A stretch of DNA of 64,000 bases from the NCBI RefSeq assembly GCF_947623445.1, contig NC_135240.1, forward strand, positions 5,518,001-5,582,000, read 5' to 3'. Of this stretch, positions 35,191 to 46,782 are shown in pieces (position 1 is the first letter of the stretch; each line of letters opens with the position of its first letter). The stretch comes from Clavelina lepadiformis. Taxonomy: Eukaryota; Chordata; Ascidiacea; Aplousobranchia; Clavelinidae. The translations under genes were made by a program, and so were the position numbers. The notes below the pieces were generated by a model. That model ran no database searches and was not told the origin of the DNA. It worked only from the letters and a program-made list of their open reading frames with translations.

Positions 35191-38100
35191 GCTTGGCTGT
35201 TAGCAAGTGACAAGTGGTGCCTAAGCAATCACATTCTGAGCTATTTAATGTACTTGAAAGGTATAGTTTTTGGAAAAAACAAACAATCTCTTACAATATG
35301 TCATAGTAATTATCGACTACCGCACCTTGCCTAACGTACCTGGGCATCCCCTGGTGGTCGAACCGGTTTGATTGTGACGTCAATTCCAGTGATTTCATCA
35401 CAGATGTTTGAATCTTTTAGGTATCATCGTTGGTTCAAATCACCTGTCTGAGTGGCTGAATGTTATATATTTTACAGGCTTTTCCGGGGCGTAAACCAAA
35501 ATAGTCACGTTTTTTCACCTTTGTTCTGTCGTAGAGGACGTGGACTAGTTCTACGTCACTATCTTCTATAATTACATCACTATCAAGCGTTTGTTTCGTT
35601 TCATATGACACTTGCTGTCAACTCCATCCCAAGTTCGCATTTGACGGAGAGAATCCAGTGTTGATCAGCCAGCACTACATAATACGCATAAAACGAGTGT
35701 TTTCTAGTGCTGGAGCGGTAATCTGAGCCTGTCATCGATGCCTGAACATGTCATTCAAACGTCATTTTCTCGTATATGGTGCAGTTTTACCCAATTCTTT
35801 GGGATCTTGTGGTGTTTTTCGTAAGGTCACAGGGCAAGAGACGCAGCGTACAGGTTCCCGTTGTGTTCTATGTAGACGTAAGTATATTTTAGAAGAAACT
35901 ATCGATTGACATCTATTCTACAGCAAACTAAGTTTGCTTTCAAATATGGAGCAGGTTGTGTCACAACAAGACTGCTTGCCTCGGTGAAACTGGCCTAAGG
36001 CAATTGCTGGGAGTCTTGGCAGCCGAACAAGAGTCGTGCCAAATAGTGACCCCTTCTAAATATTGACCTCCCTTTGTGACGTAATAACTTGATTGTCTGA
36101 TAAAGGATTTGACTCAGCACAAAACATACGTCTATTCAGTGGCTGAATACAGGTAGTATGATAGCGTAACGTTTGCGAATGCATGTGTACTGGCAAATAA
36201 AATACCATATACAGGTCACAGGTGTTGGCCTACTTCTGTCTGTGCGTTCTGTAAGCTACTTATGTATAAAGCTTATTGCGTATAGAATGAATCAATTTAT
36301 TACGTCACAAGAGGGTGACAATTTATTACGTCACAATATTTGGCAGAGGGTCACTATTTGGCATAACGCCGGGAAACAGTAACTATTTAATGACGCAGCG
36401 TTAAACACTTTCTATTTGATGAACGTTTTTACTGTATTGTGACGGTTACGTCACGAGTCATGAGTTGTTTTTCAAAATGCTTGAATTTTATTTTTGGGAT
36501 CTTGCAATGCAGTTGTTGACCGGACTTGAATTCTCCTTAATGACGTCAGATAATTACCTCGATTGAACTGGTGTGTCACATATATATACCGATGTAATGT
36601 TTACAATCTTTCCCTTTTTACGTGATCGATTTCACTTGTTACCAAGCGCAATGTAACATTCAGTAAGCTTTGCCCGAAGGTGAAAACCTTTGTGTCTTAT
36701 AATAAATAAAATGGGAACTTTATCATTTAGTAATATGCATAGACAGAATTTAAGCAACTAACAGCATAGTCACGCCGTTTGAGAAATGAGAACTCAAACA
36801 TCGAAGCAGAAGTAAAACAAGTTATCAACCATCAATCGTCCTCGCTCATATTCTAACAATTACCACCAGCATACGCGGTCTTTATGACAGATGAGTTTGT
36901 TGTGTAATACTTCACACGAGTAATACACAAACGAGCTATTATTTGTCATAGTATAACTGCTTTTTCACGAACAATAACCTTTCACCTTTTACGTTTATTA
37001 CATCTTTTATGTATATAAAGTTTGATTAATGCTTTGCAATTTACGCAATTCTAACCAAAAATATCCAGCACTTGACACGTTCAAGTTTGAGGTAACAAAG
37101 ACATTCTAAGCAAGGTTGTGGCGTGTCACTGATGCGTGACGTGCGTAGTAGGATAATAAAGAAACAAAGCCGAGAGAAGAGTGGTGAGCATCATCCTTGT
37201 TAGTTATACTATTCCATGGTTTCGGTTCCTGGACACTGCGACAACTTTCAGATTTGTGTGCGGAAAGCAGACGCAGTTATACAGTTCTTATGGCTGGAAG
37301 TTGGAAGCCTCATTGCTCTGTTGTATTTAAGGTTTTACAAAAAGTATGAAGATCTTGAATTTATGGCAACCTCATACATTTTAGATAAATTCTGACCATC
37401 TAACAACAAGCTAAATTGGCATCGTTTAATCACTAGGGATCTGGGAAAAATTCGGGACCAGCACTACAGTTGACTGAATGTCGGAAAGAAACTTAAAAAG
37501 CTTTGTTCTAATTTTTGTGGTGATTACTGTGTTGTAGTTTGCTGGTATGGTAGTTTGACGGTGAGAGCACCGAACTTGCCATTATGCCAATAGGTTTCAA
37601 CACTCGGCGGTCCTAAATCATTTTTGTAATGCCCATTGTCAGGAGACAAACACTGTTTCTTTTTATTCAGTGGTTCATTATAACAACCGTAATCCTGTAT
37701 TGAATTACGAAAATATTTGAAAATTGTCGCTTACATATTTATTGGCGCCATTTAAGCCCAGTTAAATTCAAACTGTCGAAAAAATGTCTAAAAATGACAA
37801 TTTTTGCTATGTTTTGGATAGCGAAATGTTTTTTCTGCTTGGTCTTAAGTGTTTTACAAAATCCCTTTAGCCAGTTACGGAATAAGAAGTGATTCATTGT
37901 TTTCGACTTGAAACAATGGAAAGGAAATTTTTGAAATAAGAACCGATCCGATGCGTCACACAGTAAGGGCAGAAACTATCTCGTCAACGACAGGAAATGA
38001 CGACAATTCAAAACGTCACATAGTAAAGATGGAAGCTATGCTCGTAAAGACGATCAAAACAAAGCGATGAAATCATCATCAAGCGTTTTTCTCTTCCGCA

Positions 38101-39054
38101 ATCGTCAAAAAACACGACCACTAAGCTTTATTTACACTTGAGGTATACGCCTACACAACGCTATGATGCAGTGAAATTTGTCTGTATACAGCCAGTTTTA
38201 AAATGCTCTAAAATCCCTTCATCTTACGTTAAACGTTGCTCGTGAAACTTAGGCATTTAAGCGATTTGAACAAAATTTTACTTCACTCGACCAACGCCGA
38301 GTGTAAACTCTATCACTATGCTGAGTAATTCACGATACTATGCTATGGTTATTTGCGGTTTGAATTGAATCAGGTGTTAACGAAGCTTAATAAAAAAAGT
38401 AGGGATGCTGTTAAAACAGTTAAATGATTAATGTGAAATATACTCAACAATATTTACAAATCAACTCACTCAAAACGGTCTGAATAAATTCTTTTCAACA
38501 AAATGCTCATATCAAACCGTGGTACAGTTGATATACCATGTCGGTCATTATGTCTGTTGGTCTTAGTGCGACGTTTACGACTATTTCGTCATAAGCTGTA
38601 AACCAGCAAAACAACCAAGGCGCTTCGTGTTTACTTTCTATTGACGCTGGATCTTTGCTGAGTTTAAGTTTTTTTCAACCGTATTACGTCACAACTCGTG
38701 TTCAACTCGCTTCTGTTGTTTTGCATTTCAGGTTTTGATTTTCGTTGTGGACCGAAGCAGTTTTTATAAGTAATCGTCAAAGTTCGTTTTGCTCGCATTT
38801 AGAGAAATCTGTTTAAGGGAAGGGGCTGAAAGGTTGCTTGTAGGTGATGTGCAGGCTATAAACCATAGAACCATTTAATTTTAATTGAACAAAAGTGTTT
38901 GACCTTTGACGAAAATTTACTTAAGACTGAATAGCAATATAGGCCTGTATAGGTTATTTAGACATTATTATGCTTTTCAAGGAAAAACATTTCACTTCAC
39001 TTTTAGATTTTATCAAATATAAGCTACAGCTTGGTCAATGTCAAACAACTAACT

Positions 39055-41315
39055 ATGAACTGTCTTATCCCTTTCATCCTGCTGTCAGTTGCTGCCATAT
39101 ACGCGGGTATGTCACATTGAGTTGTCAGTGTATATTTAGTTTGACAATGAAAAAATAATAAGCATATTAAGTTTAGGTAGTTACAAGTTGTGGCTTTGAA
39201 TTGGGATTTGTCAGTTTATTCCTTTTCTTCAGACGCCGACAGCCGTTGTATCGCAATGGGTGGCACGTGCAAAGATTGGAAGGCAAACACTTGTGATGCC
39301 GGGTGGAAGAAGGGGCTTTGCTTAGGTGATAAATATCGAAGATGCTGTCTCCGCTGCGATTCCACTTGTACGTTTTGAAAAGCATGTCTTCTAGATTATT
39401 CTTTAAGCGCCCATAACATACTGGACATGATTTGTTGTTTTACTTTACACCATAACCCACAGGCAACTCGAATGAAAACTGGTGGGACATTAACCGTGAT
39501 TCCAAATGCAAACGAGCATCAGGAGTTTGCAAGCATAACAGCAATCGCTGCGAGGGAACATACCAGGGCGGAAAATGCGGAGGACCATCGGAGAGACAGT
39601 GCTGTGTGCCAACTAGCACAGGCGGTAAGAATTCTGTATTTGAATAAGGGCCACGATAAAGGTAGAAGTACTCGTTGACTAGCAAGGTTTTCAGTTTTGC
39701 CTACACGGTTCCTTAAATATTAAAGGTTGTCCGTTGGTGGTGTATCCACAAACGTCACACATACGAGGATACAACGGCCAAGCTATTCGGGTTCATCCGG
39801 ATTTTGTCGGATCAATGAACAAGATCAAATCCGCAGCAGTGTGGTGTGACGTCAAAGTCAGTGCGCTCTGATAAAACGCAGCAAATTGATGGAAATTATC
39901 TGCGATTTTTGCAGCGGTTATTTTAATTTTTTAGGTGTGGGTGACTCATTCTTTCCGAAAGCAAGGACAGCCGCTATCTGGCGCCATTGTTATACCTGCG
40001 TCAAGGAGCAACCACTTGGTGGGGCATGCCATCGATATGAACGTCCAGTCGGCCCATGGCTGGTGTAACAGTAAATGTCTTCAAGGTAAAGTGTGACGTT
40101 AATTTAAAGTCTATAGCAGCGGTTCCCAAACTTGTCTAAAAATTTGTCCGGCGGACCCTTTGCAATTATTTAGATATTTCGCGGCCCTATAAAAATCAAA
40201 GAATGCTATTGGGAAAAATGCAAAAACTGTGACAACCAAGCCACGTGACTCTATGTTACGTCACAAGCCTCCGCGTAGAAAAACATCTGCATCAGAAATG
40301 ATAATGGGAAGACCTTGATTGAACTGGTTCGGAACTTGGAAAACAAATACGTCAGAGGTCAAACTTGGCCAAGATGATGCAACTTTTGAAGAAAAACAAC
40401 GAACGGACAAAAAAAAAGATTTATGCTACAAAAGAATGGGATGGTTTTTTTAGAGAGTCTAAGAGGGTTGATGAGATACAGTAAAAAAACGAGTGCATTA
40501 AAACGTGATTACCTAAATTACATTTTTTGGGCGACTGAAGGCTATAAATAAAAGTGTATTCTGTTGCTGCCGGGGTATTCATTTTTTTGCAGGCGATTTA
40601 TCAATAGGTAAGTGTACGTTAAATAACATTTACATATTGATGTAAACCGAAAAAATCAAACTTCACGGTCAGAAGTGAGAGGGACTCATATGCCAACCAA
40701 GACGATAGCTAAGTCAAATACAGCTATCCATTGTGACGAAACCTAAACGTCATAAAACCACACCAATGAAAGTAAAAGCAAAAACTAACAAATACGGTAA
40801 GCGTTTAATGGGATGGGTGCACTTGTTTTGCTGCAACTAACTCATCAATGTTTGGTTTGGTTTTGGATAGCGCAACTCTCATGTCGTGTACTACATCCAC
40901 CCTCTGAAACTGTTTAAAGCTTTAAAGACTAATTCTTAATGCGGACCCTCTGAAACTGCTTTACGGACCCCAGTTTGGGAACCGCTGGTCTATAGGCTAC
41001 GTAGGCTGAGATTTACAGAAACAGTGATTCGTGAAATTTTGCAAGTATCGAAGTTACCTGTTTAAATATAGACTACTCCATCTGCTGATTGGGTGCAAGG
41101 TTGTCGCACACAGCAACTTAACGCTATCAAATTCATTTCTTACAGCAAAAAGCGATAAAGGCGCGGAATGTTTCATCAACAGAATAATTGCCGACGGTTT
41201 GAGATGGGGCGGAAACTTCAACAGAAAAGATCCTGTACACATTGACGATTACTACAATCGTTATATTGGGCAGTATGACAGCGTGTTTCAATCTGTGCAA
41301 AATCAGTGTAATTAG
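39055..41315 (+). CDS. Secreted twin-cysteine-module / peptidase M15-type protein with complete active site (gene C)
   Basis: Six exons: 39055-39106, 39233-39367, 39463-39624, 39726-39856, 39935-40085, 41146-41315, joining to 266 residues. Signal peptide MNCLIPFILLSVAAIYA; module 1 (residues 18-62, C-x6-C-x7-C-x8-C-x7-CC-x2-C-x3-C); module 2 (about 72-112, C-x6-C-x6-C-x8-C-x7-CC); M15-type domain 117-266. The domain has RVHPDF, Arg168 (HSFRKQ), SNHLVGHAID (zinc ligands His187 and Asp194), LRWGGNF, and DPVHIDD with catalytic-type Asp239 and third ligand His242. This matches the VanY/CwlK/phage endolysin group, which hydrolyses peptide bonds in bacterial wall peptides. I infer a secreted zinc peptidase acting on peptidoglycan; a peptide substrate of the animal itself cannot be excluded. 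Intron 5 holds a hAT element. Gene D is its near copy. Confidence 0.9.
40117..40987. mobile_element. Non-autonomous hAT element in intron 5 of gene C
   Basis: It starts CAGCGGTTCCCAAACT and ends with the inverted AGTTTGGGAACCGCTG. Flanks are perfect 8-base duplications GTCTATAG at 40109-40116 and 40988-40995. Length 871 bases, with no transposase frame seen. The empty site is visible at about 50551-50558 in the second duplication unit, so insertion came after the segmental duplication. Confidence 0.93.
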
Positions 41316-42035
41316 AACTTTCGATATCTGATTCTTTGTCTGTTTAGCGGTTCTGCCAGCATGATGTGACGTGCTATGTTGTGTATAGCTGTATGTGAGT
41401 GCAATGTATTAACTGGAAATGTCTTAATTTTATCGGGATCCCGAAAATGCCAAGTAAATACGCATTCAGTCAATAATGCCACATGCAGGTTTGTACATAC
41501 AGTCAATAATGCGTTTTTTGTTTATAATCCCTCAATGTATAACGTTTTTATATAACCAAGTGATCAAGACGTTTTTAAACTGCCCAAATATTGCAATACA
41601 AACTAAAGGCAATAATACAAAGTTGTCACAATTGGTTGGTAATTTGCAAACGCATATTAGCGGCTGAAAATTCCAATTCTTTAGACCTAGCCTAAACTCT
41701 TAGCAGCCACAAAAACCATTTTTATTTCGTTTGATGCAAATTTTAGCTTTGTGTACATGTTCTTAATAAATATTTGTAGGCTTATAACCACGTATGGTTT
41801 TTTTTTCGCTATTACCATATGATTGTACTTACATATAAAAAACTCTGTTCTAAAACGTAAGTGCAAACCGACAAAAGCTTTCAAGACTTTTTGCGGAAAA
41901 AGAAATATTGGCTTAAACAGATTGCATTTTTGCTGTAGGTAATAATGACGCTGTAGATATGGGCGTTGATTAGCTTTGTATAAAGGTTGTTTAAGGAGCC
42001 TCTCGCATATCTCGGAATAAAGCAAACATGGTTAC

Positions 42036-42526
42036 ATTGAGTATCGCAAGGGAAGCAGCATCTTCTGTGCCCTCCTCCATGACAAAAAGGTAAGGTACGG
42101 ATGCCATTGTGCTTTTCCTCCCAGCCTCCTGCGCACCTGCTGGTCGGCCAATAAAGACACTCTCCATCGACATTCAAGCATCTCTGGTCCGGGTGTGCTA
42201 TCAACTTCGACCAACGCCTCAACCAGCTGTCAAAGGGAACAAAGGGACTAAACCTCGCAAGACCTGGAATCAAGGTTTCTCTATCATTGCTTTGTACAAA
42301 TGCTGTACGTTGTCATCCTGTTACTACAAACAATCCTATTCTGATCCTATACTGTTAGCAATGTGATATGAACAGTATAATTAATCGGCATAAAACGTCA
42401 GTACAGCTCGGGTATTCTGATTCAAGTCATAGCTACGTAGGCATTTCTTTCAAAGTAATTTGTATGAAACTTATACTTACAAGCAGGAGCAAAAAACAGG
42501 AGCAATGGAGAAATCAATTTCAACAT
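42036..42526 (-). pseudogene. Truncated copy of gene B (exons 1-2 only)
   Basis: Exon 1 copy at 42481-42526 and exon 2 copy at 42036-42263, with the same lengths (46 and 228), splice sites, signal peptide and module 1 as gene B, plus the TATA box. Downstream on the minus strand lies the 3' flank of gene C, so exons 3-6 are missing. A transcript could at most make a secreted protein with one cysteine module. It arose because the duplication edge falls inside intron 2 of gene B. Confidence 0.85.
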
Positions 42527-43288
42527 TTTTCTTCAATATTTATCTAAAACTGACAACAAAACAAAAGAATTTTTGTCAACGTTCTTGAACCGTCGCTTTA
42601 TATAGCTTGGCTGTTAGCAAGTGACAAGTGGTGCCTAAGCAATCACATTCTGAGCTATTTAATGTACTTGAAAGGTGTAGTTTTTGGAAAAAACAAACAA
42701 TCTCTTACAATGTCATAGTAATTATCGACTGCCGCACCTTGCCTAACGTACCTGGGCATCCCCTGGTAGTCGAACCGGTTTGATTGTGACGTCAATTCCA
42801 GTGATTTCATCACAGATGTTTGAATCTTTTAGGTATCATCGTTGGTTCAAATCACCTGTCTGAGTGGCTGAATGTTATATATTTTACAGGCTTTTCCGGG
42901 GCGTAAACCAAAATAGTCACGTTTTTTCACCTTTGTTCTGTCGTAGAGGACATGGACTAGTTCTACGTCACTATCTTCTATAATTACATCACTATCAAGC
43001 GTTTGTTTCGTTTCATATGACACTTGCTGTCAACTCCATCCCAAGTTTTCTCATTTGACGGAGAGAATCCAGTGTTGATCAGCCAGCACTACATAATACG
43101 CATAAAACGAGTGTTTTCTAGTGCTGGAGCGGTAATCTAAGCCTGTCATCGATGCCTGAACATGTCATTCAAACGTCATTTTCTCGTATATGGGGCAGTT
43201 TTACCCAATTCTTTGGGATCTTGTGGTGTTTTTCGTAAGGTCACAGGGCAAGAGACGCAGCGTACAGGTTCACGCTGTCAACAACAGT

Positions 43289-43649
43289 CTTTCGAAGTCA
43301 ACAACACAATGAACAGAAGAAGGATTTATGCATCACAAAGAAGTTACGTCATCATATAAATAAGCGATGAATTCCACACGTAGGCTTATGACATAACATA
43401 GAATCACGTGGTTGCGGTTCGGTTGTCACATATACACTTTTATTTATGCTCCCAATCGCCCGATATTAGAATCGTGGTAATGACGTTTTGCTTTGAATGA
43501 ACTTGTTTCACGATATAAAATTAACTTTTTATTTCTCGACTTTTTCTATCTGCTTAAAAAATGGAATTCATCGCTTATTTATATGATGACGTAACTTCTT
43601 TGTGATGCATAAATCCTTCTTCTGTTCATTGTGTTGTTGACTTCGAAAG
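43289..43649. repeat. Foldback element with 87-base inverted repeats
   Basis: 43289-43375 and 43563-43649 are reverse complements of each other over 87 bases without a mismatch that I can see, separated by 187 bases. No transposase frame or clear target duplication is present. It is absent from unit 1 of the segmental duplication. Confidence 0.85.
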
Positions 43650-43849
43650 TTGCACCATCTTGGCTAATTTTGGCCTCTCAATTCCCACGTGTGTGTTTAC
43701 CAATCGTTGTGCCAGTTCAATTGAGGTAAGGTCTTTTCTCTTCGCTTCTGATCACGCGGTCTTCACATGATCATTTCCGATGCGGATGTTTTCCACACGT
43801 AGGCTTATGACATAACATAGAATCACGTGGTTGCGGTTCGGTTGTCACA
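43372..43849 (+). repeat. Pair of identical 59-base direct repeats around the foldback right arm
   Basis: 43372-43430 and 43791-43849 are the same 59 bases, beginning TTCCACACGTAGG and ending GGTTGTCACA. The first copy starts inside the end of the foldback left arm; the second ends where homology to unit 1 resumes. This looks like copying during break repair. Confidence 0.85.
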
Positions 43850-46782
43850 GGTGAAACTGGCCTAAGGCAATTGCTGGGAGTCTTGACAGCCGAACCGAAG
43901 TCGTGCCAAATAGTGACCCCTGCTAAATATTCATCTCTCTTTGTGGCGTAATACTGTAGATTGATTGTCTGATAAAGGATTTGACTCAGCACAAAACATA
44001 CGTCTATTCAGTGGCTGAATACAGGTAGTATGATAGCGTAACGTTTGCGAATGCATGTGTACCGACAAATAAAATACCATATACAGGTTACAGTTGTTGG
44101 CCTACTTCTGTCTGTGCGTTCTGTTAGCTACTTATGTATAAGGCTTATTGCGTATAGAATGAATCGATTTATTACGTCACAAGCGGGTGTCAATATTTGG
44201 CAGAAGGTCACTATTTGGCAGGACACCGGGAAACTGTAACTATTTAATGACGCAGCGTTAAAAACTTTCTATTTGATGAACGTTTTAATAACTGCTTTTA
44301 CACGAATAATAACCTTTAACCTTTTACGTTTATTACATCTTTTATGTACATAAAGTTTGATTATGCTTTGCAATTTACGCAATTCTGAAAAATATCCAGC
44401 ACTTGACACGTTCAAGTTTGAGGTAGCAAAGACATTCTAAGCAAGGTTGTGGCGTGTCACTGATGCGTGACGCGCCTAGTAGGATAATAAAGAAACAAAG
44501 CCGAGAGAAAAGTGGGGAGCATCATCCATGTTAGTTATACTATTCCATGGTTTCGGTTCCTAGACACAGCTAACTTTCAGATTTGTGTGCGGAAAGCAGA
44601 CAAGGTTATATAGTTCTTATGGCTGGAAGTTGGAAGCCTCATTGCTCTGTTGGATTTAAGGTTTTACAAAAAGTAAGCAGATCTTGAATTTATGGCAACC
44701 TCATACATTTTAGATAAATTCTGACCATCTAACAACAAGCTAAATTGGCATCGTTTAATCACTAGAGATCTGGGAAAATTTCGGGACCAGCACTACAGTT
44801 GACTGAATGTCGGAAAGAAACTTAAAAAGCTTTGTTCTAATTTTTGTGTTGATTACTGTGTTGTAGTTTGCTGGTATGGTAGTTTGACGGTGAGAGCACC
44901 GAACTTGCCATTATGCCAATAGGTTTCAACACTCGGCGGTCCTAAATCGTTTTTGTAATGCCCATTGTCAGGAGACAAACACTGTTTCTTTTTATTCAGT
45001 GGTTCATTATAACAACCGTAATCCTGTATTGAATTACGAAAATATTTGAAAATTGTCGCTTACATATTTATTGGCGCCATTTAAGCCCAGTTAAATTCAA
45101 ACTGTCGAAAAAATGTCTAAAAATGACAATTTTTGCTATGTTTTGGATAGCGAAATGTTTTTTCTGCTTGGTCTTAAGTGTTTTACAAAATCCCTTTAGC
45201 CAGTTACGGAATAAGAAGTGATTCATTGTTTTCGACTTGAAACAATGGAAAGGAAATTTTTGAAATAAGAACCGATCCGATGCGTCACACAGTAAGGGCA
45301 GAAACTATCTCGTCAACGACAGGAAATGACGACAATTCAAAACGTCACATAGTAAAGATGGAAGCTATGCTCGTAAAGACGATCAAAACAAAGCGATGAA
45401 ATCATCATCGAGCGTTTTTCTCTTCCGCAATCGTTGAAAAACACGAGCACTAAGCTTTGTTTACACTTGAGGTATACGCCTACGCAACGCTATGATGCAG
45501 TGAAATTTGTCTGTATACAGCCAGTTTTAAAATGCTCTAAAATCCCTTCATCTTACGTTAAACGTTGCTCGTGAAACTTAGGCATTTAAGCGATTTGAAC
45601 AAAATTTTACTTCACTCGACCAACGCCGAGTGTAAACTCTATCACTATGCTGAGTAATTCACGATACTATGCTATGGTTATTTGCGGTTTGAATTGAATC
45701 AGGTGTTCACGAAGCTTAATAAAAAAGTAGGGATGCTGTTAAATGATTAATGTGAAGTATACTCAACAATATTTACAAATCAACTCGCTCAAAACGGTAT
45801 GAATAATTTCTTTTCAACAAAATGCTCACATCAAACTGTGGTACAGTTGATGCACCATGTCGGTCATTATGTCTGTTGGTCTTAGTCCGACGTTTACGAC
45901 TTTTTCGTCATAAACTGTAAACCAGCAAAACAACCAAGGCGCTTCGTGTTTACTTTCTATTGACGTTGGATCTCCGCTGAGTTTAATTTTTTTTCAACCG
46001 TATTACGTCACAACTCGTGTTCAACTCCCCTCTGTTGTTTTGCATTTCTGGTTTTGGTTTTCGTTGAGGACCGAAGCAGTTTTTATAAGTAGTCGTCAAA
46101 GTTAGTTTTGCTCGCATTTAGAGAAATCTTTTTAAGAGAAGGGGTTGAAAGGTTGCTTGTAGGTGATGTGCAGGCTATAAACCGTAGAACCATTTAATTT
46201 TAATTGAACAAAAGTGTTTGACCTTCGACGAAAATTTACTTAAGACTGAATAGCAATATAGGCCTGTATAGGTTATTTAGACATTATTATGCTTTTCAAG
46301 GAAAAACATTTCACTTCACTTTTAGATTTTATCAAATATAAGCTACAGCTTGGTCAATGTCAAACAACTAACTATGAACTGTCTTATCCCTTTCATCCTG
46401 CTGTCAGTTGCTGCCATATACGCGGGTATGTCACATTGAGTTGTCAGTGTATATTTAGTTTGACAGTGAAAAAATAATAAGCATATTAAGTTTAGGTAGT
46501 TACAAGTTGTGGCTTTGAATTGGGATTTGTCAGTTTATTCCTTTTCTTCAGACGCCCACAGCCGTTGCATCGCAATGGGTGGCACGTGCAAAGATTGGAA
46601 GGCAAACACTTGTGATGCCGGGTGGAAGAAGAGGCTTTGCTTAGGTGATAAATATCGAAGATGCTGTCTCCGCTGCGATTCCACTTGTACGTTTTGAAAA
46701 GCATGTCTTCTAGATTATTCTTTAAGCGCCCATAACATACTGGACATGATTTGTTGTTTTACTTTACACCATAACCCACAGG

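Larger units (their letters stand above)
34575..41986. repeat. Tandem segmental duplication, unit 1
   Basis: About 7.4 kb repeated head to tail at 41989-51555. Sharp homology edges lie at TTTAAGGAGCCTCTCGC (near 34577 and 41990) and near 41950/51540. The unit carries exons 1-2 of gene B, about 4 kb of intergenic DNA and the whole of gene C. Unit 1 alone contains the hAT element at 40117-40987 and about 500 bases near 36430-36950 that unit 2 lacks. Confidence 0.9.

Noticed and set aside
26755-41315. A Hedgehog N-domain relation for the M15-like domain
   Set aside because: Hedgehog shares the fold, but the DPVHIDD and LRWGGNF pattern and the short length fit the VanY/CwlK/endolysin branch better, and no autoprocessing Hint domain follows.
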